DNA from: Siphonodentalium dalli | Taxonomy: Eukaryota > Mollusca > Scaphopoda > Gadilida > Siphonodentaliidae | Assembly (NCBI GenBank): GCA_032622095.1 | Contig: CP136069.1 | Coordinates: forward strand, 189,089,122 to 189,153,121 | Length of the DNA: 64,000 nucleotides | Direction: 5' to 3' | Position numbers and translations under genes: made by a program | Notes under the pieces: model-generated | Told to the model about the DNA's origin: nothing | Databases searched by the model: none | Seen by the model: the letters and a program-made list of their open reading frames with translations, nothing else | Shown here: positions 36,295 to 48,996 of the stretch, piece by piece | Numbering within the stretch: position 1 is the stretch's first letter | Layout of the letters: the number at the start of each line of letters is the position of its first letter

Positions 36295-38850
36295 ATGAGG
36301 CTCCTCTCCTGCTTACATTGATAATATATATAATCTTGAAGTAAGAAGTTGAAGTCGGGAACCTAAACCTCGCTATTGTCTTTGTCGGAACGAACGGGGG
36401 AGAATTCGATAGAATAAGTTAATAACGGAGAGTTATAACAATTATCCTTGAACTATGTCGATAGCAATCATATCACGTATATCTGGGACGAATTTGTCTA
36501 ATTGGTTTTGGCGGAGAAGCATGTATAATAAATGAGGAATCCTAACTACTCGAGCTTCTTTTACGTCGAAGATAATGCCACGACCAATTGCCTTAATTGG
36601 TTGTCGACTCCCAAAATTATGTGTTGTGAGTCAGTTGTCCTCACGGTACGGATCTACGGAGGTCACCTACGCTAATGTAGGTCGTTCGCGCAAGCAGGAA
36701 CGTGGCAACAAGCGAACTCGTTTTCACTATAGCACACGTGTAGAGAAACCATTTTATCAATAAATATTTGAGTTACGCCATTGAGAATGCTCTAAGCAAT
36801 TGATGGGTGATGGGAAGATACTAGCTATGCCGCTCCCGCATAATAAATACAACAAAAGCATAGTCAGAAATGATGGTAACGCCCTAAAGATGATATCATT
36901 AGGCATATATAAAATATAAAAATTGGTTTCATGAATGCACCACCTCAGAATTCAGTAAAAACAACTAATCCTTCAAACTATTACAAAAACTTCCGTCTTA
37001 TCACTCATTATCTCATTCACTACACCAGAAAGCCTCTAAATGTGGACAAAAAATCTACTTATCGGATTAAATACACTAGTCCAGCTCTAGTTATCAAGAT
37101 ACCCCTACCCAAGGTAGAACAAGTTAAAACCAACTTGTTTAAATTAAAGAAGAAATATATATTGTTCACGAATATGACAGTGAAAAAAAACGGAATTGGT
37201 TGTGGCTATTGTCAAATCGACGATGAACGATACCAACCAGTGACATTCCAGAAATTAACGATTTTGGAAAAGTGAGCCCTGTGGCTAAGTCGTAAATTAT
37301 TTGCCAACATTGTTGGTGTTAAAATGTCTGTTTTTCACAAAACTATTTTTTTTCAAACATTATCATTCAAACGGACATTGCAATAATGCCAAAATATTGT
37401 TACCATATGGTGTAGTAGTTATCTGACAAGCATATGTAGAAAGAAGTTAACAGATTGTTTGAACAGTTTGAGAGATACTGGATTTTAGCTACCTCTCCCC
37501 CAAACACGTTTATTGGTAAAAAAAATTACATATTTTTTATAACTTTACCAAATTTCCTAATTGATCACAATGGGACCCAACATGACTCTTTTGCTGAAAA
37601 TTGGGCTCTGAGACATTGTTTAAGTGATTAAAGGCGTGTTCAGTCTTCCAGACCACCAGTTACAACAGCAACATATCTCATTGATAAGTCTTAAGATAAA
37701 CATGCATCGACGTCGACATTGTAGGACTGAAATATTTGTTTTAAACAACATGACACACAATGTATGCATATAGTCTCACTAATAACAAACAAAATCACTT
37801 TTGTGTCCCTCTAAATAGTAAGAAATATAGAACATAAATATTATGTTCAAATGAATCCCCACTATATATAGTCTCACCAAGATGGCAGTTCTCTCGGTTT
37901 TATATACAGTATATCTAAATCAAAATAGTATGATGTGTAGCTGAGAGAACGTTGTCATATATTCAGTTCGTTTGGGCGTTAAAGACTTAAAATAGTGTAG
38001 GTGATCTCCAAACCATTGACATAATTAAAATTGTCTTTCTTATTTACCGATGGCCATTTCGATAAAGCCAAAATGACCTAAAATGGGGAAATATACGAAT
38101 TTTGGTCTAAAAACAAAAACATTCCACGCTAAATATAAAACTATCGGAACGAATTCAGCTATGGAAAGTTTGTCCAAAGTTGTATGGTATATATAAGACA
38201 AGCCCACATCACCCGTCGCCACATCCTTGCGTGATGTCTGGAACTGAGCGACTATGTCTGCATAGATAATTCTTTTCCCCACAACCATTAACACTAATGT
38301 ATACTTGAGCTCTACGTGATTACAGATTATGCGTAAATCACCCATTTTTCCCTACGAGATTTCTATATCCTTTAGACATTCATCTCAATTTATCGAAGTT
38401 TCCAAGCGACAGGTATGGAATTTAACTCCGCGAATTTCTCTTCACGCTCATAAAATATTCACGCCGATCTATTTTGTGGAACACTGTGGACAATAAATAA
38501 CGAAATTGATTTATACATCGTATCGCAGTTTCATCGAATCGCCATTTATAAGCGTTTTTCATATGTTGTATTATCTTCCTCTCCCAAACAACAATGGGGG
38601 ATGGGGGTCAGTGACGTGACTAGATCTCCGCTGGGGGGGGGGGGAGTCGACTACTGCGGAGTTTCCTCAACTGTGGATAGAACATAGAAAATTATTCCAG
38701 TTTTTGGTCTAAATATAACACATTTCACAGTCAATTCTGCTCACGCCCTGTAATCAACTTCCGCCAGTCCGGGGGATAAACTCAGCCACCTGAGCATATA
38801 TGATCGCTATTTATGTCATCAAAAGTACCCACCCCGCTGTCTATTGTCCC
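36295..38850. other. Unassigned DNA, no gene supported
   Basis: A plus-strand open frame at 36931-37275 (114 codons, lysine-rich) and a minus-strand one at 38040-38345 (101 codons) show no recognisable motif and are probably chance frames. A G homopolymer lies near 38634-38645. Confidence 0.4.
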
Positions 38851-38970
38851 GTTGTCCAGTGGTAAATCTGAAGATGGTCGTGTACGGAAACAATGAAGAG
38901 CCCAGAGGTGTGATACTTTTATGTTCCAATGAGTGTCTGCCGATAAGCAGCATGCATAGGTTTTATAGAG
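38850..38970 (+). repeat. Interspersed repeat, partner at 41285-41405
   Basis: Both copies share gttgtcca-tggtaa, gaagatgg-cgtgtacgg, aacaatgaaga and gagtgtctgccg (or close variants). The copies are moderately diverged and show no coding function. Confidence 0.7.
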
Positions 38971-39099
38971 ATGTTGGAGATAGCAAGGTTAAGGGTGAAG
39001 TGAAGTCGTCTCTCTCGAGCACGTGTAGTTATTTCAAGAGTTGATGTATCAGTGTCCCAATAAGGTCCGAGGTATCATGATACCCATGTTATATACGTT

Positions 39100-39460
39100 A
39101 CTAAAGTGTATATCACACTATTGTCATTGGAGTGTCCAGGCAATTTCCGGTTCTGATATAAAGAATATCGAGGACATATTCAAAGACCAATTCATTCAGA
39201 AATGGCGGGATGACATCGATTGCTCTTCACGATGTCTGTTGTATAGAAATTTCAAAAGAAAATTTGGTTACGAATGGGGCAAAACAGGGAAGAGGAATAA
39301 ACATTGTTCGATATGTGGTCATACAGACGCAAATGGCGAGTGCCATCTTGTATCCATCTGCAAATTCCTCGAAGGGGCAAGGCGAAAATAAATTCCGCGA
39401 TATTACTGGGAAGAACCTTCTAGATGGAATTTGTATACACCACTGGTTCTCGTAATCCCG
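39100..39460 (+). pseudogene. LINE C-terminal fragment with zinc cluster
   Basis: The frame ending at 39391 encodes a block of the type FIQKWRDDI...LLYRNFKRKFGYE and then CSICGHTD..ECHLVSIC, a C-x2-C...H-x4-C cluster typical of the end of LINE polyproteins. One frameshift near 39390 moves the tail (KFRDITGKNLLDGI-like) into the frame ending at 39455. The RT domain is missing. It is a 5'-truncated LINE remnant. Confidence 0.6.
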
Positions 39461-39589
39461 AAATACAGAAAGGTCTTGGTATCCTACTTAAAATATGGCT
39501 GAATAAGATTGAATGAGAGATAGCATTCGCTATGAAGCGACGGCGATGATGCCAATACTGAGAACGGCGAAGATGCTGATGTGTTTTTG

Positions 39590-39890
39590 TTGATGTTGGT
39601 TGTTGTTGTTGTTGTTATTGTTGGTGATGATGGTGAGGACGATGGTGATGATGACGACAACTATAACGATGATCATAATATGTCTGATGACGATTAGAAT
39701 GGCGAGAGCTAGGACGCTGGCGATATAACTATGATGATGATGATGATGGCGATGACGATGAAGGCGATGCTCAGGTTGACGATACCATTATAACGATTAC
39801 GATGATGATGATGATGATCACGGCGACGACGATAACGATGCTGATGATGACGACGATGATAATGACGTTGATGATGTTGCGAGGAGAATG
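39590..39890 (+). repeat. (GAT/GAC)n-rich imperfect microsatellite
   Basis: Long runs of GATGATGATG and GACGATGACG-like triplets, with a (TTG)n stretch at about 39600-39625. It lies downstream of the LINE fragment at 39100-39460 and could be its tail. Confidence 0.8.
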
Positions 39891-39989
39891 GCGTAGGTAT
39901 AAGGAAAACTAGTTTGTAAATAGTGTATATATGTTCGTAAACTATTATTTCATGATTGAGTCATTAATGCATTCATTATTCTACTCGTC

Positions 39990-40195
39990 TACTCATACCT
40001 TGGTTATACAATGAGTACAACCAGTCATCAACAATTAAGATATGATCTTGTTAATTATATGTATATGCTTTAATTCATCGTATTATATATCTCTCCTACA
40101 GATTGTGCTTACCACTATACAATTAACCCTATCATTACAATCAACGGGAAATAGAAGATTATCCCAAATCCGGGAACACATCGAACTATATATCT
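39990..40195 (+). repeat. Interspersed repeat, partner at 53425-53615
   Basis: Shared blocks in the same order are gagtacaaccagt, tgatcttgtta, ttcatcgtattatatat, gtgcttaccactata, aattaaccctatcattacaa and ttatcccaaatccgg. There is no coding potential. Confidence 0.8.
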
Positions 40196-41046
40196 ACTAC
40201 TACCTTTCGATTGCGATACTGAAGCGACCCAATTGTGTTGAAATGCGATCGAGAACCGCACTGGGGTCAGAATTTATAACTTTCTGATATGGAGGTGGGT
40301 CGGGTGGCAAATTTAGATTGAGCGCGGTGCAATCTCATTCGCTCTATTTTTGAGTCGTGTGCTACTTGATGCCTACACACTCATTTATCTGATCACTAGT
40401 GTAATCAGGATTATCGGGAAGGGCTGGAAGCGAAGAGTGCATGATATTGTGTGACATTACTAATTGTTTTTACAGTTGTTGGAAGTTTTGACGATGATGC
40501 ACGGGTCCGTTCCATTTGTGTTGCCTGTCGTGCGCAGTTGTTTATTAAATTGTCCATAGATGTTGTTGACACCAAATATTTGTTTGACGTGAATATTTAA
40601 ACGGAATTTGTGCGATCGCGCTATTAACTACTAAATCAGGGTAATCTGTAAACTATCCTCGGCTGAGCGCCACTGCTGCAAGGAGTCCAATGTGACACGC
40701 GTAACCCGATTTAGTAAATATTGTATACTTCCAAAAATACGAATGGTGTTGGTACATGTAGTCACTTAGATTTTTATTACCCGTGTCTCCTGCACATCGT
40801 TTTGGGAAATTACAGCAGGACGGTTGTTGACTCGGACACAATAGTTGCGAAAGGAAATATTTCCGAGACGTAAATCAGGATGAAGGGATTCAAAAGAACG
40901 GTTATAAGGTATATTATCAATGTCGGGTGTGGGTGTACCTTCAAGCACATGCTCTAAGGGTGGCATTGAATCGCTCGACGAAGACATCATGCGGATTTTG
41001 CGTTGTATTAATTTCAAATATTTAAAAGAAATAAAAAGTTTTTTTT
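40196..41046. other. Unassigned DNA, no gene seen
   Basis: Only short open frames of no more than about 83 codons, without recognisable motifs. Confidence 0.4.
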
Positions 41047-41270
41047 AGGCCAATGCATTCTCTTATATATGCGAGGCGACCTATGGTCGACTCGCATATA
41101 TAAGAGAATGCATTGGCACAGGGCATAACTGTAACTATCACAATGTGGTCAAGGAGCCGGTTCCAATGATATCCATATTTGTATGGTTCTATTGAGACAG
41201 ACCGAAGATATTTTAGGCTGTTGAAGCTTTATTTGGCCGGTTTTGGCCGTTTTGTTGGGTAAAGGGTTAA
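41047..41270 (+). mobile_element. Second copy of the TTAA/hairpin MITE (right part)
   Basis: Almost identical over about 225 bp to 1764-1987. It starts at the 69-bp palindrome (41049-41117) and ends GGGTAAAGGG-TTAA at 41267-41270. The left half and left terminus are missing or too diverged to see. The near-identity over 39 kb of separation indicates recent spread. Confidence 0.8.
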
Positions 41271-41284
41271 ACGCACGGCACCAG

Positions 41285-41405
41285 TTGGTCCGTTGTCCAT
41301 TGGTAAGTGTGAAGATGGCCGTGTACGGGAACAATGAAGAATCCAGAGGTTTTATACTTTTATATTTCAATAAGTGTCTGCCGGTAAGCACTAGTTATAT
41401 ATGTT
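41285..41405 (+). repeat. Interspersed repeat, partner at 38850-38970
   Basis: See the partner entry. This copy begins directly after the MITE at 41270. Confidence 0.7.
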
Positions 41406-41518
41406 TTATATATATCCTTTTATTCCTCCTCCATGGGAGAGTATATTGAGAACATATATAAACATGACAAAAATGTGGAAATTATGCATAGAATTACAAA
41501 AATCAACATATATATACA

Positions 41519-42140
41519 CTAGAAGGTGACCCGACTTCGTCCGGGCTTTGACCTTGAATTGTCCATTGTCAAGGTCAAGGTCAAGTGGGGTCACGATTTG
41601 ACCAGTCCAAAACACTGCCCGGACAAAAGTACCCGACAAACGTGCCCGTCGAAATCCATCCGGTTTTACCCGATTTGACCTTGAATTTATTATTTTGAAG
41701 GTCAAGGTCAGGTCGGGGTCACGATTTGACCCGTCCAAAACACTCAATTGCAAATGCAAAAGTACCCCATGTATCAAATTTCGTCGAAATCCCATCAAAA
41801 TTGGCGATTTGACCTTGAATTGGCCGATTTCAAGGTCAAGGTCACGCCGCACGGGTAAATGAATATGCTTATGAGACTCCCCATACGAATGTACCCCCGC
41901 ATACCAAGTTTCATTGAAATCCCGTAATATTTGGGCGTTTGACCTTGAAATTACCCGATTTCAAGCTCAATGTCACGTCGCACGGACAAATTAATAGGCC
42001 TATGCCCGTTCCCGGCCGAAAATACCCCACATACCAAGTTTCATCGAAATCGGCTCAGTCGTTTTCGAGTTCATCGCGAACACACACACAGACAAACACA
42101 CACACACACACACACAGATCTTCCAAAAATATATAATAGA
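41519..42140 (-). mobile_element. Helitron-like module H1 (type A)
   Basis: From CTAG at 41519 to GA at 42139-42140. Head hairpin gacccgacttcgtccgggc. Dense in AGGTCA/TGACCT half-sites. (CA)n at about 42071-42117. Similar in length and content to H3. Confidence 0.65.
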
Positions 42141-43050
42141 CTAGAAGGTGACCCGACTTCGTCCGGGCTGTGACCTTGAATTGTCTATTTTGAAGGCCAA
42201 GGTCAAGTGGGGTCACGATTTGACCCGTCCAAAACACAGTGCCCGAACAAAAGTACCGACAAAAGTACCCGTCGAAATCCATCAGGTTTTACCCGATTTG
42301 ACCTTGAATTGACCATTTTGAAGGTCAAGGTCAGGTGGGGTCAAACACCAACACCCCAAAAATGGTGGAAATCGGCCCAGCGGATACCGGGAAATCGGCC
42401 CAGCGGATACCGAGATACCCTATGCATCAAATTTCGTCCGTAAAAATCCGCCAGTTTAACCCGATTTGATTTCCACTCAAGTATATAAACGCGCCTCATA
42501 TACACACGCTCATTAATTATCAAGTTTCAACGTAAAGATAAATTACCATCGGTGCCCGAGATATCGCCAAGACGTCTGAAACAGTCAAATGCATCGGCCG
42601 GTTAAGCGTTAACGTGATCTAACGTTATGACCTCTAACGACGTCATAGAAGTTACGCATTGTTTTTATCCTGATGGAAGATAGTACCACTTCTTCTTGAT
42701 AATTGAGGCAGATAACTAAAACGGATACATACGCATTATATATCGTTGGAAAGAGGAAACACGAAAGATTCTCACAGTGTCATTATTATGACTGGCATTT
42801 TATTATTCGCGCTGTTTCGAATCGATTTGTAAGCACCGAACTCAAATGAAAGTCCCGTAACACAGCGTAAAAACAGATTTGACCTCGGCACGTGAAAAGT
42901 TGACATCGGATCTGAAAATTAATATGCCTATGCCCGTTCCCGGTCGAAAATACCCCCACATACCAAGTTTAATCGAAATCGGCTCGGTCGTTTTCGAGTT
43001 CATCGCGAACACACACACACACAGACAGATCTTCCAAAATATATAATAGA
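42141..43050 (-). mobile_element. Helitron-like module H2 (type A)
   Basis: From CTAG at 42141 to GA at 43049-43050. Its segment 42298-42915 is nearly identical to 50776-51385 in H10. (CA)n lies before the 5' end. Confidence 0.65.
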
Positions 43051-43666
43051 CTAGAAGGTGACCCGACTTCGTCCGGGCTTTGACCTTGAATTGTCCATTT
43101 TGAAGGTCAAGGTCAAGTGGGGTCACGATTTGACCAGTCCAAAACACTGCCCGGACAAAAGTACCCGACAAACGTGCCCGTCGAAATCCATCCGGTTTTA
43201 CCCGATTTGACCTCGAATTTATCATTTTGAAGGTCAAGGTGAGGTCGGGTCACGATATGACCCGTCCAAAACACACAGTGGACAACAGTAACCCCATGTA
43301 TCAAATTTCGTCGAAATCCCATCAAAATTGGCGATTTGACCTTGAATTGACCCGATTTCAAGGTCAAGGTCACGTCGCACGGGCAAATGAATATGCTTAT
43401 GAGACTCCCCGTACGAATATACCCCCACATACCAAGTTTCATCGAAATCCCGTGATATTCGGGCGTTTGACCTTGAAATGACCCGATTTCAAGGTCAAGG
43501 TCACGTCGCACGGGCAAATTAATAGGCCTATGCCCGTTCCCGGCCGAAAATACCCCCACATGCCAAGTTTCATCGAAATCGGGTTGGCCGTTTTCGAGTT
43601 CATCGCGAACACACACACAGACACACCCCCACACACACACCCTGATCTTCCAAAATATATAATAGA
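43051..43666 (-). mobile_element. Helitron-like module H3 (type A)
   Basis: From CTAG at 43051 to GA at 43665-43666. Close relative of H1, with the same half-site clusters and a CA-rich tract at about 43607-43640. Confidence 0.65.
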
Positions 43667-45028
43667 CTAGCAGGTTAGCCCGCCACTGGCGGCAATAGTC
43701 AGAAACATGACAATTTTTAAGTTTTTTGTTTTTCAATGAGTTAATTTTGTTGTTTTTGTGTTTAAATTTTACGCGATGTTTTGGTTTTTCAATGAGTTAA
43801 TTGTGCCTTTTTAATTTTGTTTTTCAATTTTACCCGATTTTTTTTTGTTTTTCAATGAACCCGTCCATGACACTTCCCGTATTTAGCAAGTTTGAGCTCA
43901 ATCGTTTCGAGTCTATAAAGGACACACACATAGAGGATCTCAAACGAGTTACTATTTTATACGGAATTTATCAACCGAGTTCACTAAATTCGATTTGAGC
44001 CGAGGTTTACCGAGGCTCAAATAGAATTTAGTGGACGAGGTTGATAAATTACGTATAAAATAGAACGAGTTTGAGATACTTTTTATCACATGATCATATA
44101 ATCGCTAAAATGTTATCGAAAACAACAATTAACTGCAGCCAGCGATCATTGTCCCAAAGAGCAGCGTGACGTCATTGCACGCGACGATATTACACGTGTC
44201 TATTACGCTCGATTATTACATCGGAAAATAGTGCTAATCATGTGATAAATATATATATGACACTTCCCGTAGGTAGCAAGTTTGAGCTCAATCGGCATTC
44301 CCTGGAATTTCCCAGTCAATATTTAGCAAGTTTGAGCTCAATCGGTTCGAGTCTATAAAGGACATACTCATATATATATGACACTTCCCGTAGGTAGCAA
44401 GTTTGAGCTCAATCGGCATTCCCTGGAAGTTCCCAGTCACCAAACGCGGCGTAATTTTTGTATATATATAGAGACCCGGTTGTCATGTGTAGTAAAGATG
44501 TCTTATAAGCCGACATTGCCGTGGGGATGCCCGTTCCTACACGCGTTTTCGATTCTATGAAGTACCCACATATATACACACATACATATATATATGTTTT
44601 TCAATGAACCCGTCCATGACACTTCCCGTATTTAGCAAGTTTGAGCTCAATCGGTTCGAGTCTATAAAGGACACACACATATATATATGACACTTCCCGT
44701 AGGTAGCAAGTTTGAGCTCAATCGGCATTCCCTGGAATTTCCCAGTCAATATTTAGCAAGTTTGAGCTCAATCGGTTCGAGTCTATAAAGGACTTACTCA
44801 TATATATGACACTTCCCGTAGGTAGCAAGTTTGAGCTCAATCGGCATTCCCTGGAATTTCCCAGTCACCAACGCGGCGTAATTTTGGTACATATATAGAG
44901 ACCAATTGTCCATCGGCGGTCATGTGTAGTAAAGATGTCATATAAGCCGACATTGCCGTGGGGATGCCCGTTCCTACACGCGTTTTCGATTCTATGAAGT
45001 ACCCACATATATACACACATACACACAC

Positions 45029-45066
<38 letters not shown>

Positions 45067-45564
45067 CGGAAGTCTCAAATTATATAGTAGATTGGCAGAT
45101 TCCAGTAGCTTTATAACGGTATATATATCTGGGGAGAAATCTGATGCTATATTCGTGATTATCTGGGATGATTTCGGTATATAACTATATACTGTAAAAG
45201 CAAAGCGCGCCATCCGTGCTCGCAGGGTTGGTCAGAAACAAATGTTTTTTAAATTTAATGTATGTTCCGTATATCTCTCTGCAGATGCAAATAACGTTGA
45301 ATGGCAAACAGACGCTCTTTATAGCGATGCGTAAAAAACAAACGCTCATTAAATAATCACTTGATTAACCCCCGCCGTGCCTTTACGGTGATTTTGAGAG
45401 TGGAGAACGCGTGCTCTGAGCTTCTCCAAAAACGCCGCGACGACGATTCCCGTGGGTTTTTACATTTAGATGGGAAGTTTGAACTCAATCGAGCGAACCG
45501 TTTTCGATTCTATAAGTACATACATACACACATATATACGAAGTCTCAAAATATATAGTATAGA
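43667..45564 (-). mobile_element. Helitron-like module H4 (type B)
   Basis: From CTAG at 43667 to GA at 45563-45564. Contains T-rich DNA, then about eight copies of a 35-60-bp motif (cacttcccgta-ttagcaagtttgagctcaat) at 43865-44860, (TA)n at about 45028-45066, and a 'gattggcagattccagtagc' block shared with H5 and H7. It may itself be composite. Confidence 0.55.
43865..44860 (+). repeat. Short tandem-like repeats 'tagcaagtttgagctcaatcgg'
   Basis: About eight copies in H4, alternating between a form followed by 'ttcgagtctataaaggac' and one followed by 'cattccctgg'. Additional copies are at 48430-48540 in H7 and 49275-49455 in H8. Confidence 0.8.
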
Positions 45565-47186
45565 CTAGCCGATGAGCCCGACGTTGTCCGGGCTATTCAA
45601 AAACCAAATTTCAAGTCGATAGCTCTACCCAGCCCGAAATTTCAAGTCGATAGCTCTACCCGTTTCCGAGATCTCGTCTGCGCATGCGCGAAGCTGGCGT
45701 CGCACAGGCTCGGCGACCCGATAAAATTCGTATCCGGGGCAAGATACATTCACATACCAAATTTCAAGTCGATAGCTCCACCCGTTTCCGAGATCTCGTC
45801 TGCGCATGCGCGAAGCTGGCGTCGCACGGGCTCGGTGACCCGATAAAATTCGTATCCGGGGCAAGATACATTCACATAGCAAATTTCAAGTCGATAGCTC
45901 CACCGTTTCCGATATCTCGTCTGCGCATGCGCGAAGCTGGCATCGCACGGGCTCGGCGACCCGATAAAATTCGTATCCGGGGCAAGATACATTCACATAG
46001 CAAATTTCAAGTCGATAGCTCCACCCGTTTCCGAGATCTCGTCTGCGCATGCGCGAAGTGGGCGTCGCACGGGCTCGCCAATACGACAACGTCCACCGCC
46101 TGGTCAAACTACACACACGTACCAAGTTTCGTCCCGATCGGTCGAGAATCGTAGATTTGTATTAATGACAAACATACAGACAGACAGACAGACAAACAAA
46201 CAGACAGAGGTCTTCAAAATATATATGAGATTGGCAGATTCCAGTAGCTTTATAACGGTATATCTGGGGAGAAATCTGGTGCTATATTCGTGATTATCTG
46301 GGATGATTTCGGTATATACCATACTGTAAAAAACAAAGCGCGCCATCCGTGCTCGCAGGGTTGGTCAGAAACAAATGTTTTTTAAATTTAATTTATGTTT
46401 TTTATTCTAATTGACACGGGCTCGCTATAACTCCGGTATCACTAACGTACGCGGCATTGGAAGGGTCATGTTAACTTCCGCCTGGACCCACGTGGCGTGA
46501 CGTAATTCACAACCACGTGCATTTACCTCGCGACCGCGACACACACAATGGCCCGATAATGGGCACACGTTCCCTGGCATTTCCCAGAAGATATTCATGG
46601 GGAGGTCAAGTGACCAATTTTGAAATTTGCTGGTCGCATTCGTCTGTATGTCTGAGGAATTCTCGGCTAGATATTGTTACCAACATGACATATTTAAATT
46701 AATCCCGCCGTGTACCCCATCACCAACGGCAACGCGACATGTGCTGCGTTCTAAAAATAGGTCGATTGCAGTGGATTCGTACAGATGACGAAATATGAGT
46801 GCGACAGATAATATTGTTTGATCGAAAGCATTTGAATTAATACGTCGCAAAACTCGCCTTGATGTTGGCTAATAGATATTTGTCCCTGCTAGGTGTTGGT
46901 AATGTCGTCACACAACACGCTCATGTCTGCATACAGTCTTACACGCACACGCCGAGACCCAGACGTAAGAATGACATTAGGCATATACGCTCTTTATCAA
47001 CTACAATGCGATAGGAACGCTCTTTAACTATCAACGCGATTAACCCCCGCCGTGCCTTTGCGGTGATTTGGGAGTGGATAAAGGGTGCTCAGAGCTTCTC
47101 GAAAACACGACTACGGCGGTGTCGGTGTGATTTTACACTTACATACGAAATTTGATCTCAATCTGTACACGCGTTTTGGATTCTAT

Positions 47187-47224
<38 letters not shown>

Positions 47225-47246
47225 CGAAGTCTCAAAATATATAGTA
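45565..47246 (-). mobile_element. Helitron-like module H5 (type C)
   Basis: From CTAG at 45565. The head hairpin is AGCCCG...CGGGCT. Carries four 122-bp tandem units (45625-46080). The right end reads gtctcaaaatatatagta, lacking the usual final GA before the next CTAG at 47247, so this 5' end is slightly altered. Confidence 0.55.
45625..46080 (+). repeat. 122-bp tandem repeat, 4 copies
   Basis: Unit starts are marked by cgtttccga at 45661, 45783, 45904 and 46026. Each unit contains TGCGCATGCGCG, the 'gtcgcac-ggctcgg' block, the 'cccgataaaattcgta' block and 'gcaagatacattcacat'. More copies lie at 47330-47640 (3) and 50270-50450 (about 1.5). Confidence 0.9.
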
Positions 47247-47949
47247 CTAGCAGGTTAGCCCGCCACCGGCGGCTTGTCCGAAACATGACATTTTTTTTAT
47301 ATTTTTTTTTATATTTTTTTGTACCCGGTAGCTCCACCCGTTTCCGAGATCTGGTCTGCGCATGCGCGAAGCTGGCGTCGCACGGGCTCGGCGACCCGAT
47401 AAAATTTGTACCCGGCGCAAGATACATTCACATAGCAAATTTCAAGTCGATAGCTCCACCCGTTTCCGAGATCTCGTCTTCGCATGCGTTGCACGGGCGT
47501 CGCACGGGCTCGGCGACCCGATAAAATTTGTACCCGGCGCAAGATACATTCACATAGCAAATTTCAAGTCGATAGCTCCACCAGTTTCCGAGATCTCGTC
47601 TGCGCATGCGCTGCACGGGCGTCGCACGGGCTCGCCAATACTACAACGACCACCGCCTGGTCAAACTACACACACGTACCAAGTTTCGTCCCGATCGGTC
47701 GAGAATCGTAGATTTGTATGAAGTACAATACACACACAAACATAAATATATAAGAGAGATATGTAAATTAGATAGATTGTATCAAAATATATAGGAGATA
47801 TATGTAAATGATCTACACACCATTACTGGTGTTTGTCAAAGTTTAGTGGGGTATATCAATGCTCATTCACGATCATATCATTGAGGTCCGGAGGGTGTGG
47901 GCTATCTCTCGAATACACGGAGTTCTCAAAATATATAGAAGAAGATAGA
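47247..47949 (-). mobile_element. Helitron-like module H6 (type B)
   Basis: From CTAG at 47247 to GA at 47948-47949. Contains three 122-bp units (47330-47640). Its right end has an extra 'gaagaagata' before the GA. Confidence 0.55.
47330..47640 (+). repeat. 122-bp tandem repeat, 3 copies
   Basis: Unit marks at 47339, 47461 and 47583. The second unit has a changed palindrome (TTCGCATGCGTT) and the third TGCGCATGCGCT, so the palindromic core is drifting in this block. Confidence 0.9.
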
Positions 47950-48996
47950 CTAGCAGGTTAGCCCGCCACTGGCGGCATTCGTCCCATGGCTTTGTTTCAG
48001 AAACATGACATTTTTGTAATTATTTTGTTTTTATTTATTTTTGTTTTTTATTTTTGAATATGAATTTAATGTTTTTTAAATTTAATATATTTTGTTTCTG
48101 AATTGTTTTTTTATTGTTAATTTTTTTTAATTTTAAATTGTTTTAATTAAATTGTAAATTGTTTTAATTAATTTTTTTGTTTCTGGCGGAAAAATTTACC
48201 CGTAGAAATCCCCCCTTCCTAGGAACGACAGACAACGCATTCTTTGTTTCGTGAAATCTCTCTACGATAACATTGCATTGAATTTAAAACAAACGCTTCC
48301 CGTCGGGAAATCTGTCTTCGGGTCGTTGTTGTTGGCATCACGGCTCCCCGAAAACTCTCACATTGCCGAAAACGTGTATTTAGTAATATCGTTGTTGTTG
48401 ATATTTACGGCTTGGGGGCTATTTTCTTATTTAGCAAGTTTGAGCTCAATCGGTTAGAGTCTATAAAGGACACACTCATATATATGACACTTCCCGTAGG
48501 TAGCAAGTTTGAGCTCAATCGGCATTCCCTGGAATTTCCCGTAGATTGGCAGATTCCAGTATAGCTTTATAACGGTATATCTGGGGAGAAATCTGATGCT
48601 ATATTCGTGATTATCTGGGATGATTTCGGTATATACTGTAAAAACAAAGCGCGCCATCCGTGCTCGCAGGGAATAAATTTCGAGCGATAACGTTTGCGTT
48701 CCCGTATAACTCTGCAGATGCGAATAACGTTGAATGGGAAACAGACGCTCTTTATAGAGATGCGTCAAAAACAAACGCTCATTAAATAATCACTTGATTA
48801 ACCCCCGCCGTGCCTTTGCGGTGATTTGAGATTGGAGAACGGGTGCTCTGAGCTTCTCTAAACCGCGATCACGGTCGTGTCGGTGGAATTTTACACTTAC
48901 ATAGGAAGTTTGAGCTCAATCTTTACACGCGTTTTGGATTCTATGAAGTACCCACACACACACATATATACGAAGTCTCAAAATATATAGTATAGA
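47950..48996 (-). mobile_element. Helitron-like module H7 (type B)
   Basis: From CTAG at 47950 to GA at 48995-48996. Contains T-rich low complexity (48005-48180), two 'tagcaagtttgagctcaat' copies, the 'gattggcagattcc' block (48544-48680) and the 'cgctcattaaataatcac' block. Confidence 0.55.

Noticed and set aside
36931-37275. 114-codon plus-strand frame
   Set aside because: Lysine-rich without a recognisable domain and without supporting neighbours; likely chance in AT-rich DNA.
43113-43736. 207-codon minus-strand frame in the Helitron-like array
   Set aside because: Similar broken peptides recur in H1-H3 because the DNA repeats; CA-microsatellite translations (VCVCV) are included and there is no conserved domain.
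45684-46154. 156-codon frame and antisense frames in the 122-bp repeats
   Set aside because: Products of the tandem repeat; frames change between units because the period is not a multiple of three.
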